Shown: positions 1 through 7,206, counted from the first letter of the stretch. The stretch is 18,456 nucleotides of DNA from CALELM01 sp045617105 (GCA_045617105.1 JAZLHW010000143.1:1-18456), one strand, 5' to 3'. The notes: generated by a model from the letters alone, not told the origin. Made by a program: numbers and translations.

Positions 1-1380
1 CGTCAGATCAGCTTTGCCGGGCTCAACGAGCTGAGCAGAAAGCTGACACAGGATTTGCGCAACAGCGGCTATCCGGCGGCTGCCATTTACATCCCGCCGC
101 AGAATATCACTCAGGGCGGTGATCTGACACTGGCGGTTGAATCGGGACGCTACGGGGAAATAACCATTGACAACCAAAGCAATCTGAATAACAAAACAGC
201 CGAAGGATATCTGGCCGGATTGAAAAAAGGCGAGATCATCAGAAGTACCGAACTGGAAACGGCTATGCACAAGCTGACAACCGTCGGCGGCATCAAGGTG
301 GCGGGAATACTCTCCGCCGGAAAAGAGCCCGGCACGACAGATTTGACAGTCAGCATCAAAAAAGGCAAAGCCGCAACCGAAATACTTTATGCCGAAAACT
401 ACGGAACAATCAGTGCCGGCCGCTACCGCTACGGCCTGCAGGGCGATTTGCAGCTGCCCTCCCTGGCCGGAACCTTCAACTATGCCCTCGTTATCAGTAA
501 CGGCGGCCAGCACAACTACAATCTCGGCTACAGCCAGAATGTCGGCCGCAGTGCCACGAAGCTCGGTATAAATATCAGCCGCAGTGATTATGAGCTGGGC
601 GGAATTTACAGCGGACTGGGGATACAGGGCGATGCGTTTACCGTAAACCTCAATGCGACAACGCCGCTGTTTTACACCTATAAGAACAGCCTCAACCTGT
701 CCTATGGCTATAATTATCGCAATCTGAAGGACGAGCAGAACAGCTTCGCCCTCAACATGAAAAAGCACAGTCACAGTGCCTATGTCGGAGTAAACGGTAT
801 TGTAAGACGGGGCAAGGCGACTTTTGCTTATGATGTTACCGACACTCTCGGAACACTGGGGTTTGACAATGACCATGCCCGCTGGGTATATGGGGGTGCC
901 AATACCGAAGGAACCTTTAACAAGATAAACTTCAATGCCAGCTATCTGCAGACATTTGACAGTCATTTTGACCTGCTGGTAAAGTACAGCGGGCAGCTGG
1001 CCGGCAAGAACCTTGACGGTTCAGAGGAACTGGTACTGGGCGGTATAAATGGTGTAAGGGCATATCCGACAGGAGCAGGATCTGGAGATGAAGGGTATGT
1101 GGCAAACATGGAATTCCGCTATCATACCAATGTTCCGGGGCTGACATTCTCGACATATCTTGATGTTGGTCATGTCAAGGCAACCCATGACAGCAACAGC
1201 GCTTCATACGGCGGAGAAACGGCAAAGGGCTGGGGCATAGGAGTTACTCATACTAAGCCGAATTGCTATTTTGTCCGGCTTGATTATGCAAGGCGCATCG
1301 GCGGGCTCAGCTATTATACGACTGATAAGGATGCCAAGGACAAAGGCCGGTTGTGGTTTATGGTCGGGGCAATATTCTAA
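1..1380 (+). CDS. ShlB/FhaC/HecB-family TpsB outer-membrane transporter (5' truncated by window)
   Basis: This is the C-terminal 459 residues of a two-partner secretion transporter, the outer-membrane pore that exports a large TpsA exoprotein (hemolysin or adhesin type). The reading frame is open from base 1, so the signal peptide and first POTRA region lie outside the window; the TTG at 55 is not the real start. Residues from about 35 to 130 look like the end of the POTRA region (GRYGEITIDN..., then a second beta-alpha module), followed by the NYGTISAGRYR junction that resembles the DNYG(S/N)RYTG motif of the family. The rest alternates short polar and aromatic strands typical of a 16-strand barrel. 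The VRAYP motif at 1054-1068 matches the conserved VRGY/F loop motif of Omp85/TpsB proteins, and the chain ends in a terminal Phe (WFMVGAIF), the usual barrel-assembly signal. No TpsA partner is visible downstream, so it may lie upstream. A strong terminator follows 33 bases after the stop. Confidence 0.88.
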   Translation, partial: RQISFAGLNELSRKLTQDLRNSGYPAAAIYIPPQNITQGGDLTLAVESGRYGEITIDNQSNLNNKTAEGYLAGLKKGEIIRSTELETAMHKLTTVGGIKVAGILSAGKEPGTTDLTVSIKKGKAATEILYAENYGTISAGRYRYGLQGDLQLPSLAGTFNYALVISNGGQHNYNLGYSQNVGRSATKLGINISRSDYELGGIYSGLGIQGDAFTVNLNATTPLFYTYKNSLNLSYGYNYRNLKDEQNSFALNMKKHSHSAYVGVNGIVRRGKATFAYDVTDTLGTLGFDNDHARWVYGGANTEGTFNKINFNASYLQTFDSHFDLLVKYSGQLAGKNLDGSEELVLGGINGVRAYPTGAGSGDEGYVANMEFRYHTNVPGLTFSTYLDVGHVKATHDSNSASYGGETAKGWGIGVTHTKPNCYFVRLDYARRIGGLSYYTTDKDAKDKGRLWFMVGAIF

Positions 1381-1412
1381 ACAACGATATATACCTTGAA
1401 AGTGAACGTGGG

Positions 1413-1449
1413 GCTGTTGCACGTAACTGTAATGTGCAACAGCTTTTTT
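1413..1449 (+). terminator. Rho-independent terminator of the TpsB gene
   Basis: Perfect 10-bp stem GCTGTTGCAC/GTGCAACAGC (1413-1422 and 1434-1443) with an 11-base loop, followed directly by six T residues (1444-1449). It ends the transcript of the secretion gene before repeat copy A. Confidence 0.9.
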
Positions 1450-1460
1450 GATGCAAAAAA

Positions 1461-1609
1461 ATAACGAAGCTAAGATGTCCCCTTCTTCAACAGCTTGCTG
1501 TAAGTGGGGGAAGCCAAATTTCAACAAGCGGTGAGCATATCTCCCGCTTCGTTGAAACGCAAATGGGAGGGAAAATGCTTACGGCATTTTCTTGAACAAT
1601 GGCGTTATA
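1461..1609 (+). repeat. Copy A of a ~150-bp interspersed repeat with terminal inverted repeats
   Basis: First of four near-identical copies in this window (others at 7055-7205 minus, 12739-12888 plus, 18317-18456 plus). It begins ATAACGAAGC and ends GGCGTTATA, so the ends are inverted repeats of each other; the first T of the left TATAACG is missing in this copy because the element abuts a run of A. Inside are a hairpin with AAGCGG/CCGCTT arms around a 12-base loop (tgagcatatctc) and a hairpin with 8-bp arms GAAAATGC/GCATTTTC and a 5-base loop. A GGGAGGG Shine-Dalgarno-like run precedes a mini-ORF ATG at 1575 (MLTAFS, stop at 1593-1595). Size and ends are like a MITE; no transposase is present. 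A structured regulatory RNA is the alternative. Confidence 0.88.
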
Positions 1610-1668
1610 AAAAACTGAAAAAATTTCTCCACAAGGATTGACAAAGAACCGGAAGAGGATAGTTTTGA

Positions 1669-1697
1669 TTGACAATAATTCATGGAAATGTTACACT
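1669..1697 (+). promoter_or_regulatory. Sigma-70-type promoter for the FliD-like gene
   Basis: TTGACA at 1669-1674, a 17-base spacer, then TACACT at 1692-1697 preceded by an extended -10 TG at 1689-1690. This predicts a start of transcription near 1704, about 70 bases before the start codon at 1774. Seen in sequence only; the -10 matches 4 of 6 consensus bases but the -35, the spacing and the TG are ideal. Confidence 0.65.
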
Positions 1698-1773
1698 CAT
1701 TTTACAAGGATAAGTGTGTCTTTTGTCGAGTATTGCATGGATGTGCGGTTTTTCTATGGAAGGATGATACTTT

Positions 1774-2628
1774 ATGGCAATGACAATTTCATCAATGGCG
1801 AATGCGAACTATTCGTTGTTTAATTTTGCTTCAAAGAATGGTGCTTCCCTGTTTGGCAGCAGCGGCTCAAGTTCCAAGTCAGATGGTATTTCGCAGATGT
1901 GGAATCGTTATGCGGAATCCGCTTCTTCCTCTGGGTTGAATGCGACGAATATTTACAGCGTACAGCAGAATGTATCGGGAGTTCTTTCTTCGTATGATGC
2001 GGCGAAGAAGGAGTTTTCGGCTGAGTTCAGTTCATCTATGTCGGATCTGTCAAGTGCGTCTTCCAAATTGAAGGCGACTAATTTTGACGTGGGAGGACCT
2101 GAGGCACTTTCGAAGAGTACGGCAGTTACAAAGGATGCGAGCGGCAAAGAGGTTACGACTACGAAGCTCGATATGAGTGATGGTTTGAAGACAGCGGTTA
2201 AAAACGTAGAGGATTTTGTTGACAAGTATAATGCGGCAGTAAAGCTTTTTTCGGACAATGCTTCTCTTTCGAAGCGTATGTCCTACATCAGCAATGAGTT
2301 TTCTGATGCAACCTATCGTGCCGGCAGTTACGAGAGTATCGGTATCCGTGTCGGCAAGGGCGGTACGTTGTCTGTAGATGAGGAACAGCTTGCGACAGCA
2401 ATCACGGAGAGTCCCAATAAGGTGGCAAGTATTCTTGGCAAGAATGGCTTGGCAGGCAAGGCAGATGCACATGTTCAGTCTGCGAACGCCCAGAAGGATA
2501 AGCTTTTCCCGTCTGTTGCTTCGCTTTTTGGCTCCGAATTGAAAACGGCGCAAGCCTATACTGGCAGCAGCCTTCTAGCCATGAATAAGTATACAGCAGT
2601 GGGCAGCTTCTTTGATATGTCTTTTTGA
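1774..2628 (+). CDS. Short FliD (HAP2) C-terminal-domain-like protein
   Basis: Protein of 284 residues, rich in Ser, Ala and Lys, with no signal peptide and almost no Cys. Residues about 135-230 resemble the C-terminal domain of the flagellar cap protein FliD: a helix with FVDKYNAAVKLF (148-159), then IGIRVGKGGTLSVDEEQL (189-206), then ITESPNKVASILG and GLAGKAD (210-231). In FliD this is the pattern 'LGI...dGtLsiDe.kL..al.e.p..v..lf....Gla'. The usual FliD N-terminal domain is absent and the protein is much shorter than FliD (normally over 400 aa), so it is a divergent or reduced relative rather than a normal cap protein. The start ATG at 1774 has GGAAGGA (1758-1764) nine bases upstream; ATG 1780 is a less likely alternative. 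It is a single-gene unit with its own promoter and a perfect terminator. Assignment to FliD is by pattern; the role is inferred to be in surface or flagellar assembly. Confidence 0.7.
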   Translation: MAMTISSMANANYSLFNFASKNGASLFGSSGSSSKSDGISQMWNRYAESASSSGLNATNIYSVQQNVSGVLSSYDAAKKEFSAEFSSSMSDLSSASSKLKATNFDVGGPEALSKSTAVTKDASGKEVTTTKLDMSDGLKTAVKNVEDFVDKYNAAVKLFSDNASLSKRMSYISNEFSDATYRAGSYESIGIRVGKGGTLSVDEEQLATAITESPNKVASILGKNGLAGKADAHVQSANAQKDKLFPSVASLFGSELKTAQAYTGSSLLAMNKYTAVGSFFDMSF

Positions 2629-2641
2629 TTAGGATTTTTGG

Positions 2642-2673
2642 ACTGCCTCAGCGGTGTCGCTGAGGCAGTTTTT
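2642..2673 (+). terminator. Rho-independent terminator after the FliD-like gene
   Basis: Perfect 12-bp stem ACTGCCTCAGCG/CGCTGAGGCAGT (2642-2653, 2658-2669) with a GTGT loop and a T run at 2669-2673. Confidence 0.93.
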
Positions 2674-2704
2674 GTTGGTAAAGCATCGATAGGAGGAAAA
2701 TATT

Positions 2705-4330
2705 TTGTCAGCAACAACAGGAGAACTCGAACGAGAGATAAAGAAAAGACGAACGTTTGCCATTATTTCGCATCCGGATGCCGGTAAGACAACGCTTACG
2801 GAAAAGCTTCTTCTTTACGGAGGGGCGATTCATTTGGCTGGTTCTATCAAGTCGCGCAAGACACAGCGCCATGCTGTATCGGACTGGATGGAGATTGAAA
2901 AGCAGCGTGGTATTTCTGTCACTTCGTCTGTCCTCCAATTTGATTACGATGGCTGCCGTATCAATATTTTGGATACGCCGGGGCATCAGGATTTCAGTGA
3001 GGATACTTACCGTACCTTGATGGCAGTGGACAGTGCTGTCATGATTATTGACGTTGCAAAGGGCGTAGAGGCGCAGACAAAGAAATTGTTTAAGGTCTGC
3101 AAGCAGAGGGGTATTCCTATTTTTACCTTTGTCAATAAGTTGGATCGTTTTGGAAAAGCACCGCTGGATCTGATGGACGAAATTGAACAGGTGTTGGGGA
3201 TTCGTTCCTATCCTATGAATTGGCCGATAGGTACGGATGGGAAATATATGGGTGTTTACCATCGCCAAAGCAATCAGATGGAATTGTTTGCCGATGACAG
3301 CTCGCATGGGCAGGAGGAACGTGGTTCTGAGATTTTTGCGCTTGAGGATCCCGTTGGAAGGTCCCGTGTAGGGGAGGCAGCGTATGAGTCTCTGATGGAC
3401 GATATTTCTCTTTTGGATGAGGCAGGCGAGGACTTCGATTTGGAAAAGGTTGCGACAGGTGAGCTTACGCCGATGTTCTTCGGTTCTGCCATGACGAATT
3501 TTGGTGTGCAAAACTTTTTGGAGGAATATATTCGCCTGGCACCTCCCCCGGCAGCACGGAATTCATCTGAGGGAGTGATTGCGCCGAATGATACGAATTT
3601 TTCAGCCTTTGTGTTCAAGATTCAGGCAAACATGAATCCTGCACATCGTGACAGGTTGGCTTTTATACGCATTTGTTCTGGAAAATTTGAGAGAAATATG
3701 AATGTATATCATCAGCAGAGCGATAAGATGATAAAGCTGTCACAGCCCCAGCAGTTTTTGGCGCAGGATCGACAAATTATTGAAGAGGCTTGGCCGGGCG
3801 ATATTGTTGGTCTTTTTGATCCGGGGATCTTCGGCATTGGAGATACGATCTGCGATGTGGACAAGAAGTTTAAGTTTGAGGATTTTCCTGTTTTCCCACC
3901 GGAAAAATTTGCGCGTGTGCAGGCAAAGGACACTATGAAGCGCAAGCAGTTCGTGAAGGGAATGGAACAGCTGACGCAGGAAGGGGCGATTCAGTTATTC
4001 CAGCAGGCGGGTGCCGGTACGGATTCGTATATTGTCGGAACGGTTGGAACCTTGCAGTTTGAGGTTTTGGAATATCGGTTGAAGAATGAATATAACGTGG
4101 ACATCGTGATGCAGATGCAGCCTTACGAGGTGGCTCGTTGGATGAAGTACGAGGATGGGCGGGAAGTCACGCCTGCCAGCCTGCGCGGTGCCGATCGAGG
4201 TATGTTTGTTTATGACCGCAATCAAAATCCTGTGCTGCTTGTCAGCAACGAATGGGCGCTTGGCTGGATTACGGACAATAATGAGACTTTGCTCTTGAAT
4301 CAAGTGCCGTTTGACCGCACGGAAGTGTAA
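2705..4330 (+). CDS. prfC: Peptide chain release factor 3 (RF3)
   Basis: RF3 is the GTPase that removes RF1/RF2 from the ribosome after peptide release. The 541-residue protein is the expected size for the family (E. coli 529). GTPase motifs are in order: P-loop SHPDAGKT (22-29), switch region RGISVTSS (68-75), DTPGH (90-94) and NKLD (144-147), with GSAMTNFG as the SA(K/M)-type base-recognition segment. The HPDAGKTT form of the P-loop and the C-terminal part with FEDFPVFPPEKFARVQ and GTLQFEVLEYRLKNEY separate RF3 from EF-G. The start is a TTG at 2705, eight bases after an AGGAGG (2691-2696); no ATG is suitably placed. The gene starts only about 30 bases after the preceding terminator and no clear promoter is visible in that gap. 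It converges on a possible minus-strand small gene through a bidirectional terminator. Confidence 0.97.
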   Translation: MSATTGELEREIKKRRTFAIISHPDAGKTTLTEKLLLYGGAIHLAGSIKSRKTQRHAVSDWMEIEKQRGISVTSSVLQFDYDGCRINILDTPGHQDFSEDTYRTLMAVDSAVMIIDVAKGVEAQTKKLFKVCKQRGIPIFTFVNKLDRFGKAPLDLMDEIEQVLGIRSYPMNWPIGTDGKYMGVYHRQSNQMELFADDSSHGQEERGSEIFALEDPVGRSRVGEAAYESLMDDISLLDEAGEDFDLEKVATGELTPMFFGSAMTNFGVQNFLEEYIRLAPPPAARNSSEGVIAPNDTNFSAFVFKIQANMNPAHRDRLAFIRICSGKFERNMNVYHQQSDKMIKLSQPQQFLAQDRQIIEEAWPGDIVGLFDPGIFGIGDTICDVDKKFKFEDFPVFPPEKFARVQAKDTMKRKQFVKGMEQLTQEGAIQLFQQAGAGTDSYIVGTVGTLQFEVLEYRLKNEYNVDIVMQMQPYEVARWMKYEDGREVTPASLRGADRGMFVYDRNQNPVLLVSNEWALGWITDNNETLLLNQVPFDRTEV

Positions 4331-4360
4331 TTTTGGGATGTGGCTTGGCAAACTATGAAA

Positions 4361-4395
4361 AAATGCTCGGGAAGATCGTTTTCCCGAGTATTTTT
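4361..4395. terminator. Bidirectional terminator between prfC and a minus-strand small ORF
   Basis: Stem CTCGGGAA/TTCCCGAG (4366-4373, 4381-4388) extended by A-T pairs. On the plus strand it is followed by TATTTTT; on the minus strand it is followed by ATTTTTTC. Both sides therefore have a usable U tract, which implies transcription arriving from both directions. Confidence 0.85.
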
Positions 4396-4421
4396 CATTT
4401 ATCTGACATTAGGGCTGTTTG

Positions 4422-4499
4422 TCATCGTTTTCCTTTTGAAAAGGCAATGGCAAAGATGGAAATCAGCAAAATTACAGCGATTCCCATCCACATCATCAA
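4422..4499 (-). CDS. Possible 25-aa single-pass membrane peptide
   Basis: Too short for ordinary gene calling. On the minus strand a TTG at 4499 is preceded by AAGGGA (4508-4513) with an 8-base gap, and opens a frame reading (M)MMWMGIAVILLISIFAIAFSKGKR, stop TGA at 4422-4424. ATG codons at 4496 and 4493 are alternative starts. The peptide is one hydrophobic helix of about 18 residues with a KGKR basic tail, the layout of small bacterial membrane proteins with a cytoplasmic C-terminus. The bidirectional terminator begins about 25 bases after the stop and has six U residues in this direction, supporting a real minus-strand transcript. No promoter is convincing. I do not recognise the family; small accessory subunits of membrane complexes look like this, but so do random AT-rich frames. 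Confidence 0.35.
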   Translation of the reverse strand: MMMWMGIAVILLISIFAIAFSKGKR

Positions 4500-4621
4500 T
4501 ACTTCGGTCCCTTGCTTTGCAAAGGTGTCGTAATATTTTTAGGTAATTTTGTTATAGGCTGCTTGGTTATGGCAGGCTGTACTTCTGCAAGCGGTATTTT
4601 TCTTATGTTTGGCTGTTTTCC

Positions 4622-4650
4622 TTGTCATGCGTGTTGGTGTGAGATAAAAT
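4622..4650 (+). promoter_or_regulatory. Sigma-70-type promoter for the 4693 gene
   Basis: TTGTCA at 4622-4627, 17-base spacer, TAAAAT at 4645-4650. It matches consensus at 5 of 6 bases in each box with ideal spacing and predicts a start of transcription near 4657, about 36 bases before the start codon. Confidence 0.7.
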
Positions 4651-4692
4651 AAGAATATACATGGCATGAGATTTGCGAAAGGGGTGAATGTC

Positions 4693-5511
4693 ATGAAAAA
4701 GTGGAAAGAAATAGTGCCTGTTCTTGGCGTTTTGGGAATATGGTGCATGATGCCGTCTTGTGCAATGGCGGCGGAGGCTTCCGAGGCTGTTGTAACGGAT
4801 GGAAGCTTTTTGCCGCCGATGGTTCGGGATGTCATGGTCGTCCTGCAAATGGTGTTGGCATTGATTTTGCTTGTGGCTGTAGCCGTCCTGTGGGCATACC
4901 TTGGCTTTGGAAAGAAGGGAAGCCGTCAAGGAGGGACAGACGTTTCGGAGGAACGGCTGGTACATTTAGAAAATGACATGAAGGCAGTGACGCAGGAGCT
5001 TCGCTCCCTGAGGGCTTCCGTGGTTCCTGTATCTGGTGACGGAGTGCCGATGGAAATGAATCTGAAGGAACCATCGCAGGAAAAAAAAACGCAACCTTGG
5101 AGTGACTTCGTTCAGGATTACAATGCGTTGGCGCAAAGCATGGAGGACGCACAGGCAGATATCGCCTGCGGTAATTTTGCAGAGCTGCAGCAGCTGATGC
5201 TCTTGCAGTGCCGAGTGCAAGGGAATCAGTTGCCGGCATTTTCCGTTGTGGAAGATGTAAAGGCCAGCAGATATTGGGCATGGAAACTTCCAAAGGACGA
5301 AACCAAGTTTGCAGTAGTTCCCAACCCTAAAGTTCCTTACGATGTCCGCCTCCATGCTGAGGGCGGCATGAAGGAGACGTTTGCTTCCAATTTTCAAGAA
5401 AAGAATCCGCGTACGTATCGGAAGATTGCCGTAGTTTTGCCGGCGATTTTCACTCTCCAACAGGATTCATGGACAATTGCAGAGCCTGGTTTGCTTCGTT
5501 TGGAGGAATAG
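4693..5511 (+). CDS. Unrecognised membrane-anchored protein with coiled coil and C-terminal domain
   Basis: Protein of 272 residues that I do not recognise. Residues 1-27 form a signal peptide (MKKWK basic start, hydrophobic core, CAMAA cleavage area). Residues about 46-71 form one transmembrane helix (VMVVLQMVLALILLVAVAVLW), followed by a basic GKKGSR, so the rest is probably cytoplasmic. Residues 84-110 are a short coiled coil (VSEERLVHLENDMKAVTQELRSL). Residues 135-272 are a compact domain with many aromatic residues (RYWAWKLP 193-200, FAVVPNP 206-212, YRKIAVVLPAIF 242-253). The ATG at 4693 was chosen over an upstream in-frame ATG at 4666 because GGGGTG (4681-4686) lies seven bases before it and the signal peptide starts there. 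It is transcribed alone from its own promoter. The layout resembles a cell-envelope scaffold or sensor, but no catalytic motif is visible. Confidence 0.8.
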   Translation: MKKWKEIVPVLGVLGIWCMMPSCAMAAEASEAVVTDGSFLPPMVRDVMVVLQMVLALILLVAVAVLWAYLGFGKKGSRQGGTDVSEERLVHLENDMKAVTQELRSLRASVVPVSGDGVPMEMNLKEPSQEKKTQPWSDFVQDYNALAQSMEDAQADIACGNFAELQQLMLLQCRVQGNQLPAFSVVEDVKASRYWAWKLPKDETKFAVVPNPKVPYDVRLHAEGGMKETFASNFQEKNPRTYRKIAVVLPAIFTLQQDSWTIAEPGLLRLEE

Positions 5512-5556
5512 AGGGGAGAATGTTTTTCTCTTTTGGCAAGCAATAGGAAAAAATAC

Positions 5557-5585
5557 TTGAATTTTTCTGTCAATTATACGATAAT
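5557..5585 (+). promoter_or_regulatory. Sigma-70-type promoter for the 5682 gene
   Basis: TTGAAT at 5557-5562, 17-base spacer, GATAAT at 5580-5585, in an AT-rich stretch. A TATAAT at 5585-5590 overlaps it but has no matching -35. Predicted leader is about 90 bases. Confidence 0.5.
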
Positions 5586-5681
5586 ATAATTAGTAGTTTA
5601 GCATTATTGACAAGGACTTTGTTCCTAAGATGTGGTGCTGATGTGACCAAGACTTGTAGCGATGGATAGAGGGTGAGGGAA

Positions 5682-5999
5682 GTGAAAAGAAAGCTTGCTT
5701 TATGGTTGTCGCAGCGCAAGGAGGGTATGACGATCTCTCAGGGTGTGCGGATCCTTGATGCATTGGCAAAGACGGAATGTACGAAGGAGATGTATGATTG
5801 TTTCTGCGGTGAGACGCAGGTTCGATTGGGAAGAAATGAAGTGTCCCAAGAAGATGTTTTGTCGTATTTGAAGCATGAGATGATGTCCGCACAGAGGAAT
5901 ATTGAGTACTGGGACTTGCACCCACGGGATATCAATGCGAGGTTTTTCAAGCGTGCTTATGACAGGCTGAACTGGGATGAGATTTCCAACGTTGGATGA
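5682..5999 (+). CDS. Unrecognised small protein, 105 aa
   Basis: The protein begins MKRKLALWLSQRK and continues as a soluble, mostly helical, charged chain with three Cys/Met-rich turns (TKEMYDCFCGE) and a C-terminal HPRDINARFFKRAYDRLNWDEIS. It has no signal peptide or membrane segment. GTG 5682 is preferred over GTG 5673 because AGAGGG (5668-5673) then lies eight bases upstream. I do not recognise the family. The gene sits alone between its own promoter and a strong terminator, and converges with the PRC-barrel gene. Confidence 0.7.
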   Translation: MKRKLALWLSQRKEGMTISQGVRILDALAKTECTKEMYDCFCGETQVRLGRNEVSQEDVLSYLKHEMMSAQRNIEYWDLHPRDINARFFKRAYDRLNWDEISNVG

Positions 6000-6040
6000 G
6001 AGGCTGAATGATGAATTTTATAGTGCTGCGTAAGAGAAGA

Positions 6041-6079
6041 GCAGGGAGGTCTTGTGAGCAAGTTCCTTCCTGCTTTTTT
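6041..6079 (+). terminator. Rho-independent terminator of the 5682 gene
   Basis: Arms GCAGGGAGG and CCTTCCTGC pair fully with one G-U wobble, with an inner CTTG/CAAG stem around TGAG, and are followed by six T residues. Confidence 0.9.
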
Positions 6080-6088
6080 GCTGCAAAA

Positions 6089-6132
6089 AAACAGGCATGC
6101 CTGACACCGCTTGCGGTCAGGCATGCCTGTTT
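6089..6132 (-). terminator. Terminator of the minus-strand PRC-barrel unit
   Basis: Long stem AAACAGGCATGCCTGA / TCAGGCATGCCTGTTT closed near the top by CCGC/GCGG (6107-6115). On the minus strand it is followed by a further T run (complement of the A run 6085-6090). Each arm itself contains the palindrome AGGCATGCCT. Confidence 0.85.
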
Positions 6133-6157
6133 CTTATGAAAAACTAAGGAAATGTTT

Positions 6158-7021
6158 TTAGACGTTCATAGAAAGCTCAATGAATTTGTTTGCAAGCTTT
6201 GCTTTCTGGAGGACTTCCTCTGTAATCTCTGCACCAGCTTCAACGATTACGATGCCGTTGTCCATCTTGATAGTGCGAGCTGCTTTCTTGCCGAGCAAGA
6301 AACGGCGATGACGCTCCTCTGTGGCTTTGTCGGCAGCCTGCTTTGCGGAATCCTCTGCCTTCTTAGGCTCTTCCTTTTTTTCAACAGGAGCTGGTTCTGC
6401 AGGCTTTGGCGGCTCCGGCTTTGGAATCTCGACCTTAGGTGCAGCAGGAGCCGGAGCAGGAGCCGGCTCAGGCGCTGGTTCCTGTGCGGGTGCCGGTTCG
6501 CTGACCGGCGTGCTGGCAGGAGCTTCCTGTTTGCCGATTATGAAGTTATTTTTTTTTTCACATTCTGGATCGATAACGGTTACCTGCTTGCCGAAGATGG
6601 AGATCTGGTCGCAGGAAATCTCGTCGGAAGAACCGTCAGGAGCTGTGACCTCGCATTTTTCAATCTTTCCGTCTTCTCCAATAAAGATCTCGCTTACCTT
6701 GCCCTGAATGGTTCCGCTTCTCGTAATGGCTTTTGTTTCAATGATGCGGATATTCTCGTCAAGAAGAGTCTCGTATTCGCCGGCTTCGTCAAGCGTCAAG
6801 ATGTTTTCGCTGTTTGTAACGGTAACGGCATCATCACCTATGGAAATGACGGATTCGTAAGGAATGAGCTTTACACCGCGATACCAATCTTCGTCCTCGA
6901 TTGTGATAGCGGCGATTTTGCCATTTGGTGCATCAATGAGCAGTGTCTTGCTCTTGCCGAGTTCACGGCCTTCCGTGATACTGATGACAGGCAGTCCAAG
7001 GATTTCTACGCTTTTTTTCAT
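6158..7021 (-). CDS. PRC-barrel domain protein with Pro-rich linker
   Basis: Protein of 287 residues. Residues 1-75 are a PRC-barrel domain (GLPVISITEGRELGKSKTLLID, GKIAAITI, LIPYESVISIGDDAVTV). Residues about 90-150 are a second, related barrel-like module (GKVSEIFIGEDGKIEKCEV). Residues 165-222 are a Pro/Ala/Glu linker with AP/EP repeats, and 240-287 a small C-terminal domain (FLLGKKAARTIKMDNGIVIVEAGAEITEEVLQKA). PRC barrels are found in photosynthetic reaction centre H subunits, RimM and many uncharacterised bacterial proteins, where they act as interaction or tethering modules; no enzyme activity is implied. The ATG at 7021 has GGAGGA upstream with an 8-base gap; the upstream in-frame codons would run into repeat copy B. 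The start lies only 33 bases from that repeat. It is the second gene of a unit with the TPR protein at 7207-8337. Confidence 0.85.
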   Translation of the reverse strand: MKKSVEILGLPVISITEGRELGKSKTLLIDAPNGKIAAITIEDEDWYRGVKLIPYESVISIGDDAVTVTNSENILTLDEAGEYETLLDENIRIIETKAITRSGTIQGKVSEIFIGEDGKIEKCEVTAPDGSSDEISCDQISIFGKQVTVIDPECEKKNNFIIGKQEAPASTPVSEPAPAQEPAPEPAPAPAPAAPKVEIPKPEPPKPAEPAPVEKKEEPKKAEDSAKQAADKATEERHRRFLLGKKAARTIKMDNGIVIVEAGAEITEEVLQKAKLANKFIELSMNV

Positions 7022-7054
7022 AAAAGATTCCTCCATTTTTGTTCTTGTATTTGT

Positions 7055-7205
7055 TATAACGCCATTGTTCAAGAAAATGCCATAAGCATTTTCCCTCCAA
7101 TTTGCGTTTCAACGAAGCGGGAGATATGCTCACCGCTTCGTTGAAATTTGATTTCCCCCACTTACAGCAAGCTGTTGAAGAAGGGGACATCTTTGCTTCG
7201 TTATA
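7055..7205 (-). repeat. Copy B of the ~150-bp interspersed repeat (inverted orientation)
   Basis: Same element as copies A, C and D, in reverse, 151 bp with intact TATAACG/CGTTATA ends. It lies between two minus-strand genes: its left end starts one base after the stop codon of the TPR gene and its right end is 33 bases before the PRC-barrel start. This copy keeps a perfect 14-bp stem, TTTCAACGAAGCGG/CCGCTTCGTTGAAA, around the 12-base loop; the other three copies have lost one G from the left arm. The right end gives TATAAC on the strand reading into the PRC-barrel gene. Confidence 0.92.
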
Positions 7206-7206
7206 T

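Noticed and set aside
1638..1643. A second TTGACA upstream of the FliD-like gene
   Set aside because: No acceptable -10 lies 16-18 bases downstream; the TTGACA at 1669 has one.
1487..1675. Shared peptide read through the repeat on its reverse strand (YNAIVQENAxSIFPPICVSTKREICSP in pattern)
   Set aside because: The same peptide appears wherever the repeat occurs because the DNA is the same; there is no start site and the frame is joined to different flanks each time.
5512..5540. GAGAA...TTCTC TTTT as a terminator after the 4693 gene
   Set aside because: The stem is only five A-T-rich pairs with a loop of T residues; too weak to call.
5607..5612. TTGACA upstream of the 5682 gene
   Set aside because: The bases 17 downstream (ATGTGG) do not resemble a -10; the 5557-5585 pair is better.
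6152..7144. 330-aa plus-strand frame over the PRC-barrel gene and repeat B
   Set aside because: The minus-strand PRC-barrel reading has a proper start site and recognisable domains; the plus frame is Cys/Phe/Arg rich and without a ribosome binding site.
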